Source: an uncultured Collinsella sp. (GTDB lineage: Bacteria > Actinomycetota > Coriobacteriia > Coriobacteriales > Coriobacteriaceae). Taken from it: a stretch of DNA of 64,000 nucleotides. Under the pieces are notes generated by a model. It was given only the letters and a program-made list of their open reading frames with translations. It was not told the origin of the DNA and did no database searches. Shown here in pieces: positions 43,631 through 54,293 of this stretch (position 1 is its first letter; each line of letters begins with the position of its first letter). Position numbers and translations under genes: made by a program. The stretch is from contig UQKU01000003.1 of assembly GCA_900541675.1 (NCBI GenBank), positions 47,827 through 111,826 of the forward strand, read 5' to 3'.

Positions 43631-46273
43631 CTACAGCGCGCCGGAACCGGCTTGCATCATGCCGCCGGGACCCGAGCTCACGCCACTGCTCACAGGCGCG
43701 GCGTTGCCGGTGTGCGGCGCCGCCGGAGCGGTATCGCCACCGAGCGTGCCCGCCGGACGCGGTGCCGGGATCTCGCCCGTGCCATGGCTAAAGACAAACT
43801 TGCCGTCGGCCACATCGCACAGGACGGTATCGCCCTCGCCCCACTCGCCGGCCAGCAGCTCCTCGGACAGCGGATCCTCGATGAGCTTTTGGATGGCACG
43901 ACGCAGCGGACGCGCACCGTTGGTGAGGTCGGTGCCCTCGGCCACGATCTTGTCGTAGGCCGCATCGGTGAGCTTGATGCTCATGCCGTTGGCAATCAGA
44001 CGCTGACGCAGGTCGTCCACCAGCAGGTGCGCGATCTTGGTCAGGTTCTCGCCCGAGAGCTTCTGGAACACCACGATGTCGTCGATACGGTTGAGCAGCT
44101 CGGGGCGGAACAGGCGCTTGAGCTCGCCCATCGCGCGACCACGGATCTCACTCGACGTGAGACCCTGCTCGCCGGTGGTGCCAAAGCCAACGCTCGCATC
44201 CTGCGCAATCTCGCGGGCGCCCACGTTGGACGTCATGATGATCACGGTGTTGCGGAAGTCAACCGTCTTGCCCTGGCTATCGGTCAGACGACCCTCCTCC
44301 AGCACCTGCAGCAGGATGTTGAAGATGTCGGGATGCGCCTTCTCGATCTCGTCGAACAGCACGACCGAGTACGGGTGGCGACGAACGGCCTTGGTGAGCT
44401 GGCCGCCCTCGTCGTGACCGACGTAACCCGGAGGGCTACCGATGAGCTTGGAGACCTCGAACTCGCTACCGAACTCGGACATGTCGAAGCTGATGAGTGC
44501 ATCCTTGCTGCCAAAGAGGTACTCGGCGAGCGTCTTGGCGAGCTCGGTCTTGCCCGTGCCGGTGGGACCCAGGAAGATAAAGCTGCCGCCGGGGCGACGC
44601 GGGTCCTTGAGCGGCGAACGGCTGCGGCGCACGGCCTTGGCAACTGCCTCGACAGCCTCATCCTGACCGATGATGCGCGTCTTGAGCACGCTTTCGGCTT
44701 GCAGCAGGCGACGGCTCTCGCTCTCGGTAAGCGAGGACACCGGCACGCCCGAAGTCACGGACACGATGTCGGCGATCTGAGAGACATCGATGGTGAGCGG
44801 GCTGGCGTCGAGCTCGGCGGTCCAGGCGGCCTTGGCCTCGGCGAGTTCAATCTCGGCGGCCTTCTGCTGCTCGGTGATCTCGGCGGCCTTGTTCATGTCG
44901 TCGCTCTCGGTGGCCTCCTGCGCGGCGGCCTTGAGCTCCTCTATGCGATGCTCGGCCTCGCGCACCGGCTCGGGCGCGCGATTCGCGGCGATGCGAGCGC
45001 GGGCGCCGGCCTCGTCAATGAGGTCGATGGCCTTATCGGGCAGGAAGCGATCCTGGATGTAGCGGTTGGAAAGGTTCGCGGCGGCCTCGATAGCACCCTG
45101 TGTGTAACGCACATGGTGGTGCTCCTCGTAGCGCGGCTTGAGCGCGGTCAGGATCTTGACCGTGTCCTCGACGCTCGGCTCTTCGACATCGATGGTCTGG
45201 AAGCGACGCTCAAAGGCCGGATCCTTGGTGAGGTACTTGCGGAACTCCTCTGCCGTCGTGGCACCGATAATCTGGAAGGCGCCGCGCGCGAGCACGGGCT
45301 TGAGCATGGAGCTTGCGTCGATGGAACCCTCGGCAGAACCGGCACCGATGATGGTGTGCATCTCGTCGATAAACAGGATGACGTCGTCGGCCTCGGTTGC
45401 CTCCTGGATCACGTTCTTGAGGCGCTCCTCAAACTCACCGCGATACTTGGCACCCGCAACAAGACCCGGCAGATCGAGCGTCCAGATATTCTGGTTCATA
45501 AGGTTCTCGGGCACATTGCCGGCAGCAATCTGCTGCGCCAGTCCCTCGACGATGGCCGTCTTGCCCACGCCGGGGTCGCCCAGGATAAGTGGGTTGTTCT
45601 TGGTGCGGCGCGAAAGGATCTCCATCATGCGCTGGACTTCCTTTTCGCGGCCAATCACGGGATCGAGCTCGCCGTCGCGCGCCTTCTGCGTGAGGTTGGT
45701 CGCGAACTGCTTAAGCGTATCAGCGCCACTCCCCTTTTGCTGAGAGGCATCCGAGCCGCTAAAGAACGGCAGGCCCGCACCGGGACGCCCGGCACCGGCG
45801 CCGGCGAGCGGACGCTTCTTGTCCTGGTCCTTGGCGGTGAGTTTCTCGATAGCCTTTTTGATGGAGGCGGACGACACACCCAGGCGCATGAGGATGTCCA
45901 TGGCCATGCCGTTACCCTCTTCGACGATACCGATGAGCAGGTGCTCGGTCGACACGTAGGTCTGGTTGTTCTCGCGCGCCACGCGGAATGAACGCTCCAT
46001 CACGCTGATGACGAGCGGCGTAAAGGCGAGCTTGGCCGCCTCGGTCTCCTCGCTGGGCTCGGGGACCGTGGTCTGGACCTCTTTGAGAGTATCCATGATG
46101 TCATCGTAGGAGATGTCGAGTGAACGCAGTGCCTCGGCGGCAATGCCCTCGTCCTCCTTGGCAAGCGCGAGCAGCAGGTGCTCGGTGCCCACCTTATTTG
46201 AATGAAGATCGAGCGCCTCCTGCTTGGCCATCGACATGACCTTGCGCGCTCGATCGGTAAATCTATCTAACAT
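43631..46273 (-). CDS. clpC: ClpC-type AAA+ unfoldase
   Basis: An 880-residue Hsp100 protein that unfolds substrates for ClpP. Two N-terminal Clp repeats (1-145) are followed by AAA-1 with Walker A GDPGVGKT and Walker B ILFIDEMH, a middle coiled coil (UVR-like region, about 400-480) and AAA-2 with GPTGTGKTE and [13 protein letters not shown]. The tail is Pro/Gly/Ala-rich. ATG 46273 is chosen because AAGGAA lies seven bases upstream and [13 protein letters not shown] is the normal family N-terminus. No CIRCE or CtsR box was recognised upstream. Confidence 0.97.
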   Translation of the reverse strand: MLDRFTDRARKVMSMAKQEALDLHSNKVGTEHLLLALAKEDEGIAAEALRSLDISYDDIMDTLKEVQTTVPEPSEETEAAKLAFTPLVISVMERSFRVARENNQTYVSTEHLLIGIVEEGNGMAMDILMRLGVSSASIKKAIEKLTAKDQDKKRPLAGAGAGRPGAGLPFFSGSDASQQKGSGADTLKQFATNLTQKARDGELDPVIGREKEVQRMMEILSRRTKNNPLILGDPGVGKTAIVEGLAQQIAAGNVPENLMNQNIWTLDLPGLVAGAKYRGEFEERLKNVIQEATEADDVILFIDEMHTIIGAGSAEGSIDASSMLKPVLARGAFQIIGATTAEEFRKYLTKDPAFERRFQTIDVEEPSVEDTVKILTALKPRYEEHHHVRYTQGAIEAAANLSNRYIQDRFLPDKAIDLIDEAGARARIAANRAPEPVREAEHRIEELKAAAQEATESDDMNKAAEITEQQKAAEIELAEAKAAWTAELDASPLTIDVSQIADIVSVTSGVPVSSLTESESRRLLQAESVLKTRIIGQDEAVEAVAKAVRRSRSPLKDPRRPGGSFIFLGPTGTGKTELAKTLAEYLFGSKDALISFDMSEFGSEFEVSKLIGSPPGYVGHDEGGQLTKAVRRHPYSVVLFDEIEKAHPDIFNILLQVLEEGRLTDSQGKTVDFRNTVIIMTSNVGAREIAQDASVGFGTTGEQGLTSSEIRGRAMGELKRLFRPELLNRIDDIVVFQKLSGENLTKIAHLLVDDLRQRLIANGMSIKLTDAAYDKIVAEGTDLTNGARPLRRAIQKLIEDPLSEELLAGEWGEGDTVLCDVADGKFVFSHGTGEIPAPRPAGTLGGDTAPAAPHTGNAAPVSSGVSSGPGGMMQAGSGAL

Positions 46274-46465
46274 GCTCGTTTCCTTACATGAGTCCATCGA
46301 AATCAAAACGCCCGCCCGTCGGCGGCGCTTTTGTCTCTTTACCCACAGGTCGTCTATGTTAACAGCTGGAGGAATATCTATAAACCCGGCTCACATGAAT
46401 GCAGGTTATGACCGCATCGCGGGACTCACCGCGCGATGCGCGACGGGCGCCCCGCAAGAGAAACC

Positions 46466-47155
46466 CTAGACGTCTTTCACCACGTCGGGACTCGTCGCAC
46501 GCGATGCGCGATAGGCATCGGCCTCCTTGGAGACGCGTTCGAGCAGCTCGGATGTATCGACGCCCTCGACTTGCGCGACCGTTTCAACCGTCTGCATGGC
46601 GACCGCCCTCAGGTACGCGCACGCGCTGTCCCCCAGCTGCTCGAGGTCTATCTCCTCGCCGCCCTCCCGGGCAAAGCCGACCGCCATCACAAAGCCCATG
46701 ATGCCCGAGACCAGAAAGCCCACCGCAAAGCTCGAATCTGCCTTGAGCTCTTCTCCGTCAGGGTGGACGATCTCTCTCACGCGGTCGATGATGATCGTAT
46801 GGATGCCCTGCACGACCTGCTCGGCGGCACCCGCCCTCATGGTGATGACGATGCGCCGCAGCAGGCAGCGGACGTCGCGCCGGTCGAACGCCGAAAGGTC
46901 GCCCTCGCTCGAAAAATGCCAGAGGGCATCGGTGATAAGCTCGTTATCCTGCAGCAGCTGGGTCATGGCGATGGCGACGAGTTCATCGAAATCGTGAAAA
47001 TAGTAGTAAAACGTTCCGCGATTGCACTGGGCGGCGCGGGTCACCTCGCCAACCGACAGCTCGAAGATGCTGTTGTTCTCGATGAGCTCCCAAAACGCCT
47101 CGATGATACGGGTGCGTGCATCGGGCGCATCGGCGTCCTTACGCGGTCTCGCCAT
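46466..47155 (-). CDS. TetR-family regulator
   Basis: A 229-residue regulator. Residues about 14-60 form the HTH (RTRIIEAFWELIENNSIFELSVGEVTRAAQCNRGTFYYYFHDFDELV). The rest is a ligand/dimer domain. The start overlaps the end of the giant activase gene by 17 bp, so it is the last gene of that operon and probably controls it through the AATACAACA palindrome upstream of the activase. Confidence 0.9.
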   Translation of the reverse strand: MARPRKDADAPDARTRIIEAFWELIENNSIFELSVGEVTRAAQCNRGTFYYYFHDFDELVAIAMTQLLQDNELITDALWHFSSEGDLSAFDRRDVRCLLRRIVITMRAGAAEQVVQGIHTIIIDRVREIVHPDGEELKADSSFAVGFLVSGIMGFVMAVGFAREGGEEIDLEQLGDSACAYLRAVAMQTVETVAQVEGVDTSELLERVSKEADAYRASRATSPDVVKDV

Positions 47156-50100
47156 GCGCCTCACCGCACCCCTGCGCCTTGGCGTTCATGATGAGCATCT
47201 GAAGACGGTTCTCCACGTTGGCGAAGCTCACGTCGGGATCGTAGTCGAGCGGCAGGAACTGCGCCGTGGGATACTGCTCCTTGAGCGCATGGATGAGCCC
47301 GCGCCCCACGACATGGTTGGGCAGACACCCGAACGGCTGCAGGATCACGAAGTTGCGGCAGCCGCGCTTGGCGTGCTCGAGGATCTCCGCCGGAATCAGC
47401 ACGCCCTCGCCCGCATCGAACGTATGGTGCAGGATCTTATCGCTCGCGCGCACGAGCTCGGGCATGCGCGTCGGCGGCTCGTAGAGCGGGCTCGCCGCGC
47501 CCAGGCGGTCGCAACGGTCGTGCGCGAGCTCGAACAGGTTGTCCGCCGTGGCGTACCAGGCCTTTTCGGGCAGCGACAGGTCGACGTGGAACTCGCGCGA
47601 CTGCGCATGCTTGTAGAAATAGGTCTTGCGGATCACGTCGGTCATGCGCGCCTCGATGACCTCGAGCCCGTTGTCCTCGAGGTAGCGCTCGATCTCGTGG
47701 TTGGCGCCGAGATGGAAATTGAGCAGGTACTCGCCCACGATGAGAACGGTCGGATGCGGGTTCGAGCGGTCGTACGGAACGGCGTCCATGATCGCAAGCG
47801 CGCGTTTGAAGCCCGTCGCCTGGCCTCTCAGCCCGGAGCGCTCCATGCCCTCGATAACCTCATCGAGCGCGCGGTCGAACGCAGCGTCCGCCGCGCCCTT
47901 CTCGAGCTCGTAGGGACGGATGCGCCTAAGCATGGCCTCGAGGGCATCGATCATGGGAAGACCGTAGGCGATCTGGATGCTCGGGCCAAGGCCGAGCTTG
48001 AAGCCCGGATGCGCATTGTGGGCATCGACGTCGTCGTTGGTGAGCACCGGGACATAGTCGTATCCCGCGTCGTCGAGCGCGCGGCGCAGCAGGGGCATGT
48101 AGTGCGTCAGGCGGCAGTCGCCGATATACTTGCCAGTCACCACGGCGACGTCGTGCGGGTCGTACTTACCGCTCTCGAGTGCCGCGAGCGCCTCGCCGAT
48201 CACGATTTGCGCGGGGAAGCAGATGTCGTTGTGCACATAGCGTTTGCCCAGGCGGATGGCATCCTCGCGCCCGATATCAAGGGCCTCGGCGCGCACGCCC
48301 TGATTGCGCATCGCCGCGGTCATGAGCCTGCAGAACGCATGGGAGGTGTTGGGGACCAGCGCGATCTTGTCGTGCCGGTCGCGCTTGGTGTACTTGACCT
48401 TATACGGGTCGTCGAGCGGATGGACCGCGTGCACCCGGGCGCCCTCGGCACGCTCCTCCGCGCGACGACGGTTGACCGACTCGATAAACGAACGCACGCG
48501 AATGCCCATGGGACCGGCGACGTCGCTCTCATCGAGCTTGATCATCATCGGAACCTTGGAGCCCATCTCGCCCATCATGCGCGCGATCTCGTCGGTGAGA
48601 TACGCATCGTGGCCGCAGCCGAAGCTGCCCATCTGCACGAGCTCGAGCTCGGGCGTCGATGCGACGATGACCGCGCACGACAGCATGCGCGCATGGTAGT
48701 TGTTCACGATGTCGATGCGGCTGTTGGAAAGATCGACGTTGCAGACCCCCGGCACCGCATCGGGCGTCAGCACGGGGATGCCGCGCTCAGAGAAGAGCTT
48801 GGGCAGCCCGTGGTTGACCAGCGGGTCGTTGTGGTACGGGCGCGAAGCGATCACCACCGCGTAGCCGCCGTCCTCGCGCACGTTCTCGAGCACCTGCCTG
48901 CCGCGCAGCTGCAGCTGGTTCTCAAACGTCTGCTGCGCGCGGTCCGCCTGCTCGGTCGCCTTGGCAACCAGGTCGGCATCGATATCGAAGGTCTCCTTGC
49001 ACCACGCCTTGAGCTGGCGGTTTCGGTCGCCCTCGTCGTACCAGTGGAACAGCGGCGTATCGAACGGAACGCCGAAACGCTCCTCCGGGTTATCGGAATT
49101 GCGCATCACGTAGGGGTATCCCTTTACGACGGCGCACATCCACTCGCTGGTAGAGGCGGTGTTTTCGGTGGGCACCGTCGTGATGATGGGCATGAAGATG
49201 CGGTCGACGCCGGCGTCGACGAGATTGCGGATGTGCCCGTGGACGAGCTTGGCCGGGAAGCACACGGTGTCGGATGTGACGTGCGCCAGACCGCGCTCGT
49301 ACATCGCCTTGGTGCTGCGTCCCGAGACGCGCACCTTAAAGCCGAGCGCGCTGAAGAACGTCGACCAGAACGGCATGGTGTCCCAGAACTCGAGCACACG
49401 GGGAATGCCGATCGTGACATCGCGCCCCCCGCAGACGGGAACCGTGGGGTACGACTCGAACAGCAGCTTCTCGCGGTCGACAAAGAGATTGGGGGCAGCC
49501 GCGGTCCGGTCGCGCCCCGTGCCGGGTGCCTGTGCCTCGCAAGCACCCTGCGGACGCAGCTCCTCCGCCGCGGGAACCTCGCGCACGAGCTCATCCCATG
49601 AGATGGCGCCGCCGCGCGGGCAGCGATTGCCCGTGACGTAAAGCGAGCCGTCGCCAAATGCCACGACCGCGCGCTGGCAGCGGTTGTTGCACCGACGGCA
49701 GGTAACGCCGCCGAACTCGCGATGCTCGAAGCGCTCCACGGCATCGAGCCCGATAAACGACGTGCCGGCGTCGCCCTTGCGGCATTCCTCGCGCACGAGC
49801 AGGGCGATACCGATAGCGCCCATCAGCCCCGGGTGGGGCGCACGCGTGACGGGTTTGCCCAGATACTGCTCGAATGCGCGCAGCACCGCGTCGTTTCGGA
49901 ACGTGCCGCCCTGGACGACGACTTTGTCGCCCAGACGGTTGAGATTTGAAACGCGAATGACCTTGGTGAACACGTTCTCGATAATCGAACGGCAGAGACC
50001 GGCCATGATGTCGCCCGGACCCTTACCGCGCCGCTGCTCGGAAACGACGCTGCTGTTCATGAACACCGTGCAGCGGCTGCCGAGAACGGCGGGGGCTTTG

Positions 50101-51578
50101 GACGAAAATGCCTCGGTCGCGATATCCTCAACGGCTATTCCGAGGTTTTTGGCAAAACCCTCGAGGAACGAGCCGCAGCCCGCAGAGCACGCCTCGTTGA
50201 CGACGATATCGGTCAGCACGCCGTGGTTGAGCCAGATGGCCTTCATATCCTGTCCGCCGATGTCGAGCACGAAGGTCGCATCGGGAACGCATGCGCACGC
50301 GGCGCGGGCGTGCGCGACCGTCTCGACCGTATGGTAGTCGGCGTGGAACGCGCGCGCGAAAAGCTCCTCGCCGTATCCCGTGGTGCCCACGGCATCGATT
50401 GCAAGCGTGACTCCCGCTGTCTCCCAGCGGTTCTTCAAGCTGACAAGACCCTGTTGGGCGACGTCGAGCGGTCTGCCGTTATTAGACGCGTAGAACGAAT
50501 CGACAAGCTCACCCGCCTCATCGACCAGGGCGAACTTGGTCGTCGTGCTCCCCGAATCGATACCGAGCGCCACACGCACCGTCTCTCCGGGCGCATACGC
50601 ATCCGGACCCTTTGCCGGCGTCTCTTTGCCATGGCGTGCCGTAAAATCCGCCTGCTCGGCAGGTGTGGCAAAAAAGGGCTGGGCAAGACGTCCCTCCCCG
50701 CTTGCGGGCGCGACCGTCTCGAGCTTATCCAGCCGGACAAAAGCGTCGGGAAGGTCGATCGGTTGGGACGATGCGAACATGTCGGTCAGCGACAGGGCGG
50801 CACCGCGCGCGACCATGATCTGCGGATCGCGCGGGACGATAACCTGATCGTCCGATAGATTCAGTTGCTCCCGGAACACGCGGACCAGCGTGGGGTTGTA
50901 GGCGAGCGTACCGCCCTCGAAGATTACCGGCGGCTCGATGTCGATACCCTGGGCCAGACCGCCGATCGTTTGGCGGGCGACCGCGTGAAGCGCCGAAAGC
51001 GCCAGGTCGGTGGTAGGAATGCCCTCGTTGAGCAGCGGCTGGATATCGGTCTTTGCGTACACGCCGCAGCGGCCCGAGACCTCGTGGACGGTCGTTCCCC
51101 GACTTGCGAGCTGCTCGAACTCGCCCGATTCGGTGCCGACCCCCATGAGCTTTGCCATCTCGTCGATAAATGCACCGGTACCGCCTGCGCACGAGCCGTT
51201 CATGCGCATGTCGGCAACCTCGATGCCTCCCTTATCGTTGGTGCGGAAGAAGATCATCTTGGCGTCTTGGCCGCCCAGCTCGATGGCGCAGCGCGTCTGC
51301 GGATAGAACCTGCTGATCGCGAGCGCGTTGGCGACCACCTCCTGAACGTACGAGGCGCCCAGCGCGGTCGCGGTATCGCGCGCACCCGAGCCGGTCACCG
51401 CAACGCGCAGCGACTCATGGGGAAAGCGCTCGGCGAGCTCGCCGAGCATGGCGCGCACGCTCGCTGTCTGACACGCCCCATGGCGGCGATATCCCCACCA
51501 CGCCTCGGTCATATCCTCGTGCATCGCGTAAACTTTGGTCGTCGTCGACCCTACGTCCAGTCCTACTAGCAACGCCAT
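47139..51578 (-). CDS. Giant acyl-CoA dehydratase activase-related protein
   Basis: A 1479-residue cytosolic protein of the 2-hydroxyacyl-CoA dehydratase activator group. Two BadF/BcrAD-type ATPase domains (about 1-300 and 338-600) show GLDVGSTTTKVY, GGQDAK and GSCAGGTG in the first, GIDSGSTTTKFALV, DIGGQDMK and NEACSAGCGSF in the second; these cysteines ligate a [4Fe-4S] cluster in known activators. A Cys cluster (CRRCNNRCQR, about 640) and a DUF2229/HgdB-like part follow to the C-terminus. Known activators drive electrons into dehydratases with ATP; here activase and dehydratase-like parts are one chain. Substrate unknown. Downstream is the overlapping tetR gene. Confidence 0.9.
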   Translation of the reverse strand: MALLVGLDVGSTTTKVYAMHEDMTEAWWGYRRHGACQTASVRAMLGELAERFPHESLRVAVTGSGARDTATALGASYVQEVVANALAISRFYPQTRCAIELGGQDAKMIFFRTNDKGGIEVADMRMNGSCAGGTGAFIDEMAKLMGVGTESGEFEQLASRGTTVHEVSGRCGVYAKTDIQPLLNEGIPTTDLALSALHAVARQTIGGLAQGIDIEPPVIFEGGTLAYNPTLVRVFREQLNLSDDQVIVPRDPQIMVARGAALSLTDMFASSQPIDLPDAFVRLDKLETVAPASGEGRLAQPFFATPAEQADFTARHGKETPAKGPDAYAPGETVRVALGIDSGSTTTKFALVDEAGELVDSFYASNNGRPLDVAQQGLVSLKNRWETAGVTLAIDAVGTTGYGEELFARAFHADYHTVETVAHARAACACVPDATFVLDIGGQDMKAIWLNHGVLTDIVVNEACSAGCGSFLEGFAKNLGIAVEDIATEAFSSKAPAVLGSRCTVFMNSSVVSEQRRGKGPGDIMAGLCRSIIENVFTKVIRVSNLNRLGDKVVVQGGTFRNDAVLRAFEQYLGKPVTRAPHPGLMGAIGIALLVREECRKGDAGTSFIGLDAVERFEHREFGGVTCRRCNNRCQRAVVAFGDGSLYVTGNRCPRGGAISWDELVREVPAAEELRPQGACEAQAPGTGRDRTAAAPNLFVDREKLLFESYPTVPVCGGRDVTIGIPRVLEFWDTMPFWSTFFSALGFKVRVSGRSTKAMYERGLAHVTSDTVCFPAKLVHGHIRNLVDAGVDRIFMPIITTVPTENTASTSEWMCAVVKGYPYVMRNSDNPEERFGVPFDTPLFHWYDEGDRNRQLKAWCKETFDIDADLVAKATEQADRAQQTFENQLQLRGRQVLENVREDGGYAVVIASRPYHNDPLVNHGLPKLFSERGIPVLTPDAVPGVCNVDLSNSRIDIVNNYHARMLSCAVIVASTPELELVQMGSFGCGHDAYLTDEIARMMGEMGSKVPMMIKLDESDVAGPMGIRVRSFIESVNRRRAEERAEGARVHAVHPLDDPYKVKYTKRDRHDKIALVPNTSHAFCRLMTAAMRNQGVRAEALDIGREDAIRLGKRYVHNDICFPAQIVIGEALAALESGKYDPHDVAVVTGKYIGDCRLTHYMPLLRRALDDAGYDYVPVLTNDDVDAHNAHPGFKLGLGPSIQIAYGLPMIDALEAMLRRIRPYELEKGAADAAFDRALDEVIEGMERSGLRGQATGFKRALAIMDAVPYDRSNPHPTVLIVGEYLLNFHLGANHEIERYLEDNGLEVIEARMTDVIRKTYFYKHAQSREFHVDLSLPEKAWYATADNLFELAHDRCDRLGAASPLYEPPTRMPELVRASDKILHHTFDAGEGVLIPAEILEHAKRGCRNFVILQPFGCLPNHVVGRGLIHALKEQYPTAQFLPLDYDPDVSFANVENRLQMLIMNAKAQGCGEAHGETA

Positions 51579-51627
51579 AATGCTCCGTCTCTCGCATTTT
51601 TCCTGCTAGAGATATACCACTCTACGT

Positions 51628-51648
51628 AATACAACAGACTGTTGTATT
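51628..51648. promoter_or_regulatory. Putative TetR operator upstream of the activase
   Basis: Perfect 9-bp inverted repeat AATACAACA/TGTTGTATT with a 3-nt spacer, 50 bp before the activase start. Length and symmetry fit a TetR-family site. Confidence 0.65.
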
Positions 51649-51660
51649 TAAACTCCGTAT

Positions 51661-51696
51661 AAAAAGCGGCTGCCGAAACGCTTCAGCAGCAGCCGC
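51661..51696 (-). terminator. Terminator of the DUF2798-like gene
   Basis: GCGGCTGC/GCAGCCGC stem followed on the minus strand by TTTTTAT. The bases 51697-51862 before it show no gene. Confidence 0.85.
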
Positions 51697-51862
51697 CGAA
51701 TGCACCAACAGATTCTTCTGCGCGCTAGCACGTCGGGCAACGGAGCAGCACGGGCCCTCCGGTCATGCGCACCGCTCACGCCCGCGATGTCGCCGAGAGA
51801 GCTATCCACGCTTAGGGCTCCAACCAAGCAAGTCGCCCGCGCTCAGCAGATCCCTAAGCGAG

Positions 51863-52411
51863 CTACTCGCACTCAGGAGCCATAGCCTGCTCCAAGAGCT
51901 CGGCATGCTCCTCCTTGAAAACCGTCCCCACAGGGAAGGCGCGACGGAAGACGAAGTGGGAAATCGGACCGGCTACCAAAAGGTTCCACGGCAGCGCCAT
52001 CACAAAATTATGCGGAATGTTGACGAGCCACATCATCGGCAGCGCCTGCAGATTGGCAAGCGGGCCGCCGGGCATATGGAACAGACCCTCGCAGGCACCG
52101 TACAGCGACATGATGATGACCATGGGAACGACCATGCAGGAGCTGACGGCGAGCGTCATGGCAAGTGGCGAGCTCTTGCCCGGCGTGACCAAGTACTTAA
52201 AGGCGAAACCCTTGGCGAGCGGGCTGGCGACGAACCAGTCGCAGCACATGGCAAAAATGTAGGCAACGGGGAAGCCGAGCCACGCAGCGGCAACGACCTC
52301 GCCGTTGATGGCCCCGTGCTGCAGGGCAACGTTGTAGATGCTCATCCAGAGCACCATGCAAAAGCACATGATAAAGGTGAACAGCAGGCTCTCTCGTTTG
52401 TTGATAGGCAT
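51863..52411 (-). CDS. DUF2798-like membrane protein
   Basis: A 182-residue protein with about four hydrophobic segments (LLFTFIMCFCMVLWMSIYN, VVAAAWLGFPVAYIFAM, MTLAVSSCMVVPMVIIMS, MWLVNIPHNFVMALPWNLL), built as two similar halves, which recalls the DUF2798 family. No function is known. ATG 52411 begins MPINKRES; a longer frame to 52471 lies inside a strong hairpin and is rejected. Its leader contains that hairpin with a U-tract, so it may be regulated by attenuation. Confidence 0.8.
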   Translation of the reverse strand: MPINKRESLLFTFIMCFCMVLWMSIYNVALQHGAINGEVVAAAWLGFPVAYIFAMCCDWFVASPLAKGFAFKYLVTPGKSSPLAMTLAVSSCMVVPMVIIMSLYGACEGLFHMPGGPLANLQALPMMWLVNIPHNFVMALPWNLLVAGPISHFVFRRAFPVGTVFKEEHAELLEQAMAPECE

Positions 52412-52455
52412 AAAGGGCAGATTCCTCTCTGTGTTGTACCGCGGCGCCACGCAAC

Positions 52456-52505
52456 AAAAACGGGCGGGCAAGATGGAGCTGTTGGAACTTCATCTCGCCC
52501 GCCCG
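52456..52505 (-). terminator. Terminator-like hairpin in the leader of the DUF2798-like gene
   Basis: CGGGCGGGC..ATGGA/TTCAT..GCCCGCCCG stem (52461-52505) followed on the minus strand by TTTTTGTT, 45 bp before the ATG. It can act as a leader attenuator or end upstream transcription. Confidence 0.7.
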
Positions 52506-52622
52506 TGGTACGCGCGTCTGCGACTACTTATGTGGTGGAACCAGCCTAGCACGAAACGCATGCGCTTCGTAAGCGTTGAGTTTATGAAGATGCAGGGCAC
52601 CGATAATCCCCCGACCCCATAA

Positions 52623-52689
52623 GTTGCGGTGGAATACGGACTGTTTTGACCCTTTAAGCAGCAATTCAGTCCCTATTTCACCGCAACTC
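52623..52689. repeat. 67-nt hairpin repeat, copy 2 (22-23-22)
   Basis: Arms 52623-52644 and 52668-52689 with a 23-nt loop and two imperfect pairs. The first 15 bases of the arm are those of copy 1 (4955), but the inner arm is different and yet still mostly paired. It lies about 35 bp after the ThrE-type gene, as copy 1 lies after the MFS gene. Confidence 0.85.
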
Positions 52690-52724
52690 ATTTGGTACAA
52701 AGTGACCTGCCCCCCTTGCACCAA

Positions 52725-54293
52725 TTAGCTGGTGTGGCGCCAGCGAGGGTCGGTGAGCGTACGCGCCACACCCAAACCAACGGGCAAAAACGCCACGATG
52801 AGCACTGCACGCACAAACCAGCCGAGCATATTGACCGTGTCGAAGGTGCACATGTAATATATCGAGCGATACAGATACAAGCCCGGCACCATAATGACAA
52901 TCGATGGCACCGTGAGGGCGATACGTGGGTAGGTGAGCTTGATTTCGGCTAAGCTCGCGAGCAGCCCCGATACCAGCGCGCCGATAAACGCTGCTGCCTC
53001 GGGAGGCATACCTGCGCTCAAGCCCAGGAACGGAAGCATCGTCGGCGCATCGACGAGCGTAAGGCGCAAGGTATTGGACACAGCGCCGATGAGCCCTGCC
53101 GCCGCGGCCATCTTTACCGGGCTGTTGAACATAACCGAGAAGCCAAATACACCGATAAAGCTCATCAGTATACGCAAGAGCGTAAGAGCCAACGGTGAGA
53201 GACCGAGCGGGGCGAAGTCATCCGGCGCCAGCCCCACACATTCGGCAACCATCCAGCCTACGAGGGTCGCCATCACAATAATCGACACAGCATACGAAAG
53301 ACGCTCGATACCGCTTCGCATATCGAGCTTAGCGATGTCGAGGCCTGCCGTAATGAGGGGAAAGCCGGGAATCACAAAGAGCATGGCGCCAATATAGCCT
53401 TCTTGGTGCGACATTGCCCCTGGAATGACCTGGCCAAGGCCGAGCAATGCCAGCAGATACGAAACGCAAGCGAGCGCAACACCAGTCGTCAGCGCGCTAA
53501 ACTGGCCAAGACCCTGCTTGAGAATATGGGAGCGAGCAAAGTTGCCGACACCAGCGCCTACGAATGCGCAGGCCATCTCGATAGGGCCGCCGCCGAGCAA
53601 AAAGACGAAGGCGCCGCAAGCACAGGCTGCCGCAAGGCCCTGTTGCCAGGGAGCGTAATCGGGCTTTGAGCTCTCAACGGTCTTGAGCATCTCGTGGTAC
53701 TCATGCACGGTAAACCGGCGCCCATAAATCTCGATTTCCTTTAAGAAGCTCTCCATCATCCAAATGCGATGAGTATTGACCCCCGTTGTGGGTAGGCTGA
53801 CGACCTCGTTAAAGCAGTGGCCATCTTCGATGCAGGTGCATTCAAACGACAGAAGACTCAGGTCGACGTGAATCGTAACGCCGAGCACGGCGGCAACACG
53901 ATTCATGGTATCGCGCACGCGCCAGGCACCTGTTCCGCTTGCCAGCATAAGCATGCCGGTGCGGCAGATGATGGATGACTTATCGGTGAGCGGCGCATCG
54001 ACAGCAAGCTCATCGCCTGCCGTCACGATCTGGTGCCAGTCAGTTTTCATATGGAGCGCGCCGGCACGAACGCCGTGGTGCATGGGGGCTCTCGAAAGCA
54101 GCGAGTCAAGGCGCGAAGGCTGTGGGGGCTCCGTTGATTCGCCCTCGTCCTCGTCGGGCTCTTCATCGACCAGATCAAATGAGTCAAGCGGTGCCGGCTC
54201 GCGACGATCGATCAGCTCCTCATCCTCATCGTCAAAGTAATTGAACTGATCGAGCATGTCCTCTTCGATTGCACGCTCGCTCGCGTCGTCCAT
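52725..54293 (-). CDS. Threonine/serine exporter, ThrE family
   Basis: A 522-residue membrane protein. An acidic, disordered N-terminus (about 1-65) precedes the ThrE domain (GMLMLASGTGAWRVRDTMNRVAAVLG, about 113-138), followed by about ten spans; the second half is the DUF3815-like part, so both exporter halves are in one chain, as in Corynebacterium ThrE. GGGAG lies eight bases before ATG. It probably exports small amino acids by proton motive force; substrate by family only. Confidence 0.9.
   Translation of the reverse strand: MDDASERAIEEDMLDQFNYFDDEDEELIDRREPAPLDSFDLVDEEPDEDEGESTEPPQPSRLDSLLSRAPMHHGVRAGALHMKTDWHQIVTAGDELAVDAPLTDKSSIICRTGMLMLASGTGAWRVRDTMNRVAAVLGVTIHVDLSLLSFECTCIEDGHCFNEVVSLPTTGVNTHRIWMMESFLKEIEIYGRRFTVHEYHEMLKTVESSKPDYAPWQQGLAAACACGAFVFLLGGGPIEMACAFVGAGVGNFARSHILKQGLGQFSALTTGVALACVSYLLALLGLGQVIPGAMSHQEGYIGAMLFVIPGFPLITAGLDIAKLDMRSGIERLSYAVSIIVMATLVGWMVAECVGLAPDDFAPLGLSPLALTLLRILMSFIGVFGFSVMFNSPVKMAAAAGLIGAVSNTLRLTLVDAPTMLPFLGLSAGMPPEAAAFIGALVSGLLASLAEIKLTYPRIALTVPSIVIMVPGLYLYRSIYYMCTFDTVNMLGWFVRAVLIVAFLPVGLGVARTLTDPRWRHTS

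Noticed and set aside
43652..45991. A 779-codon open frame opposite clpC
   Set aside because: Antisense shadow of a GC-rich gene; composition and lack of family motifs argue against coding. The same holds for the long frames opposite the GH13, lysS and activase genes (3144-4955, 54414-56711, 47022-49601).
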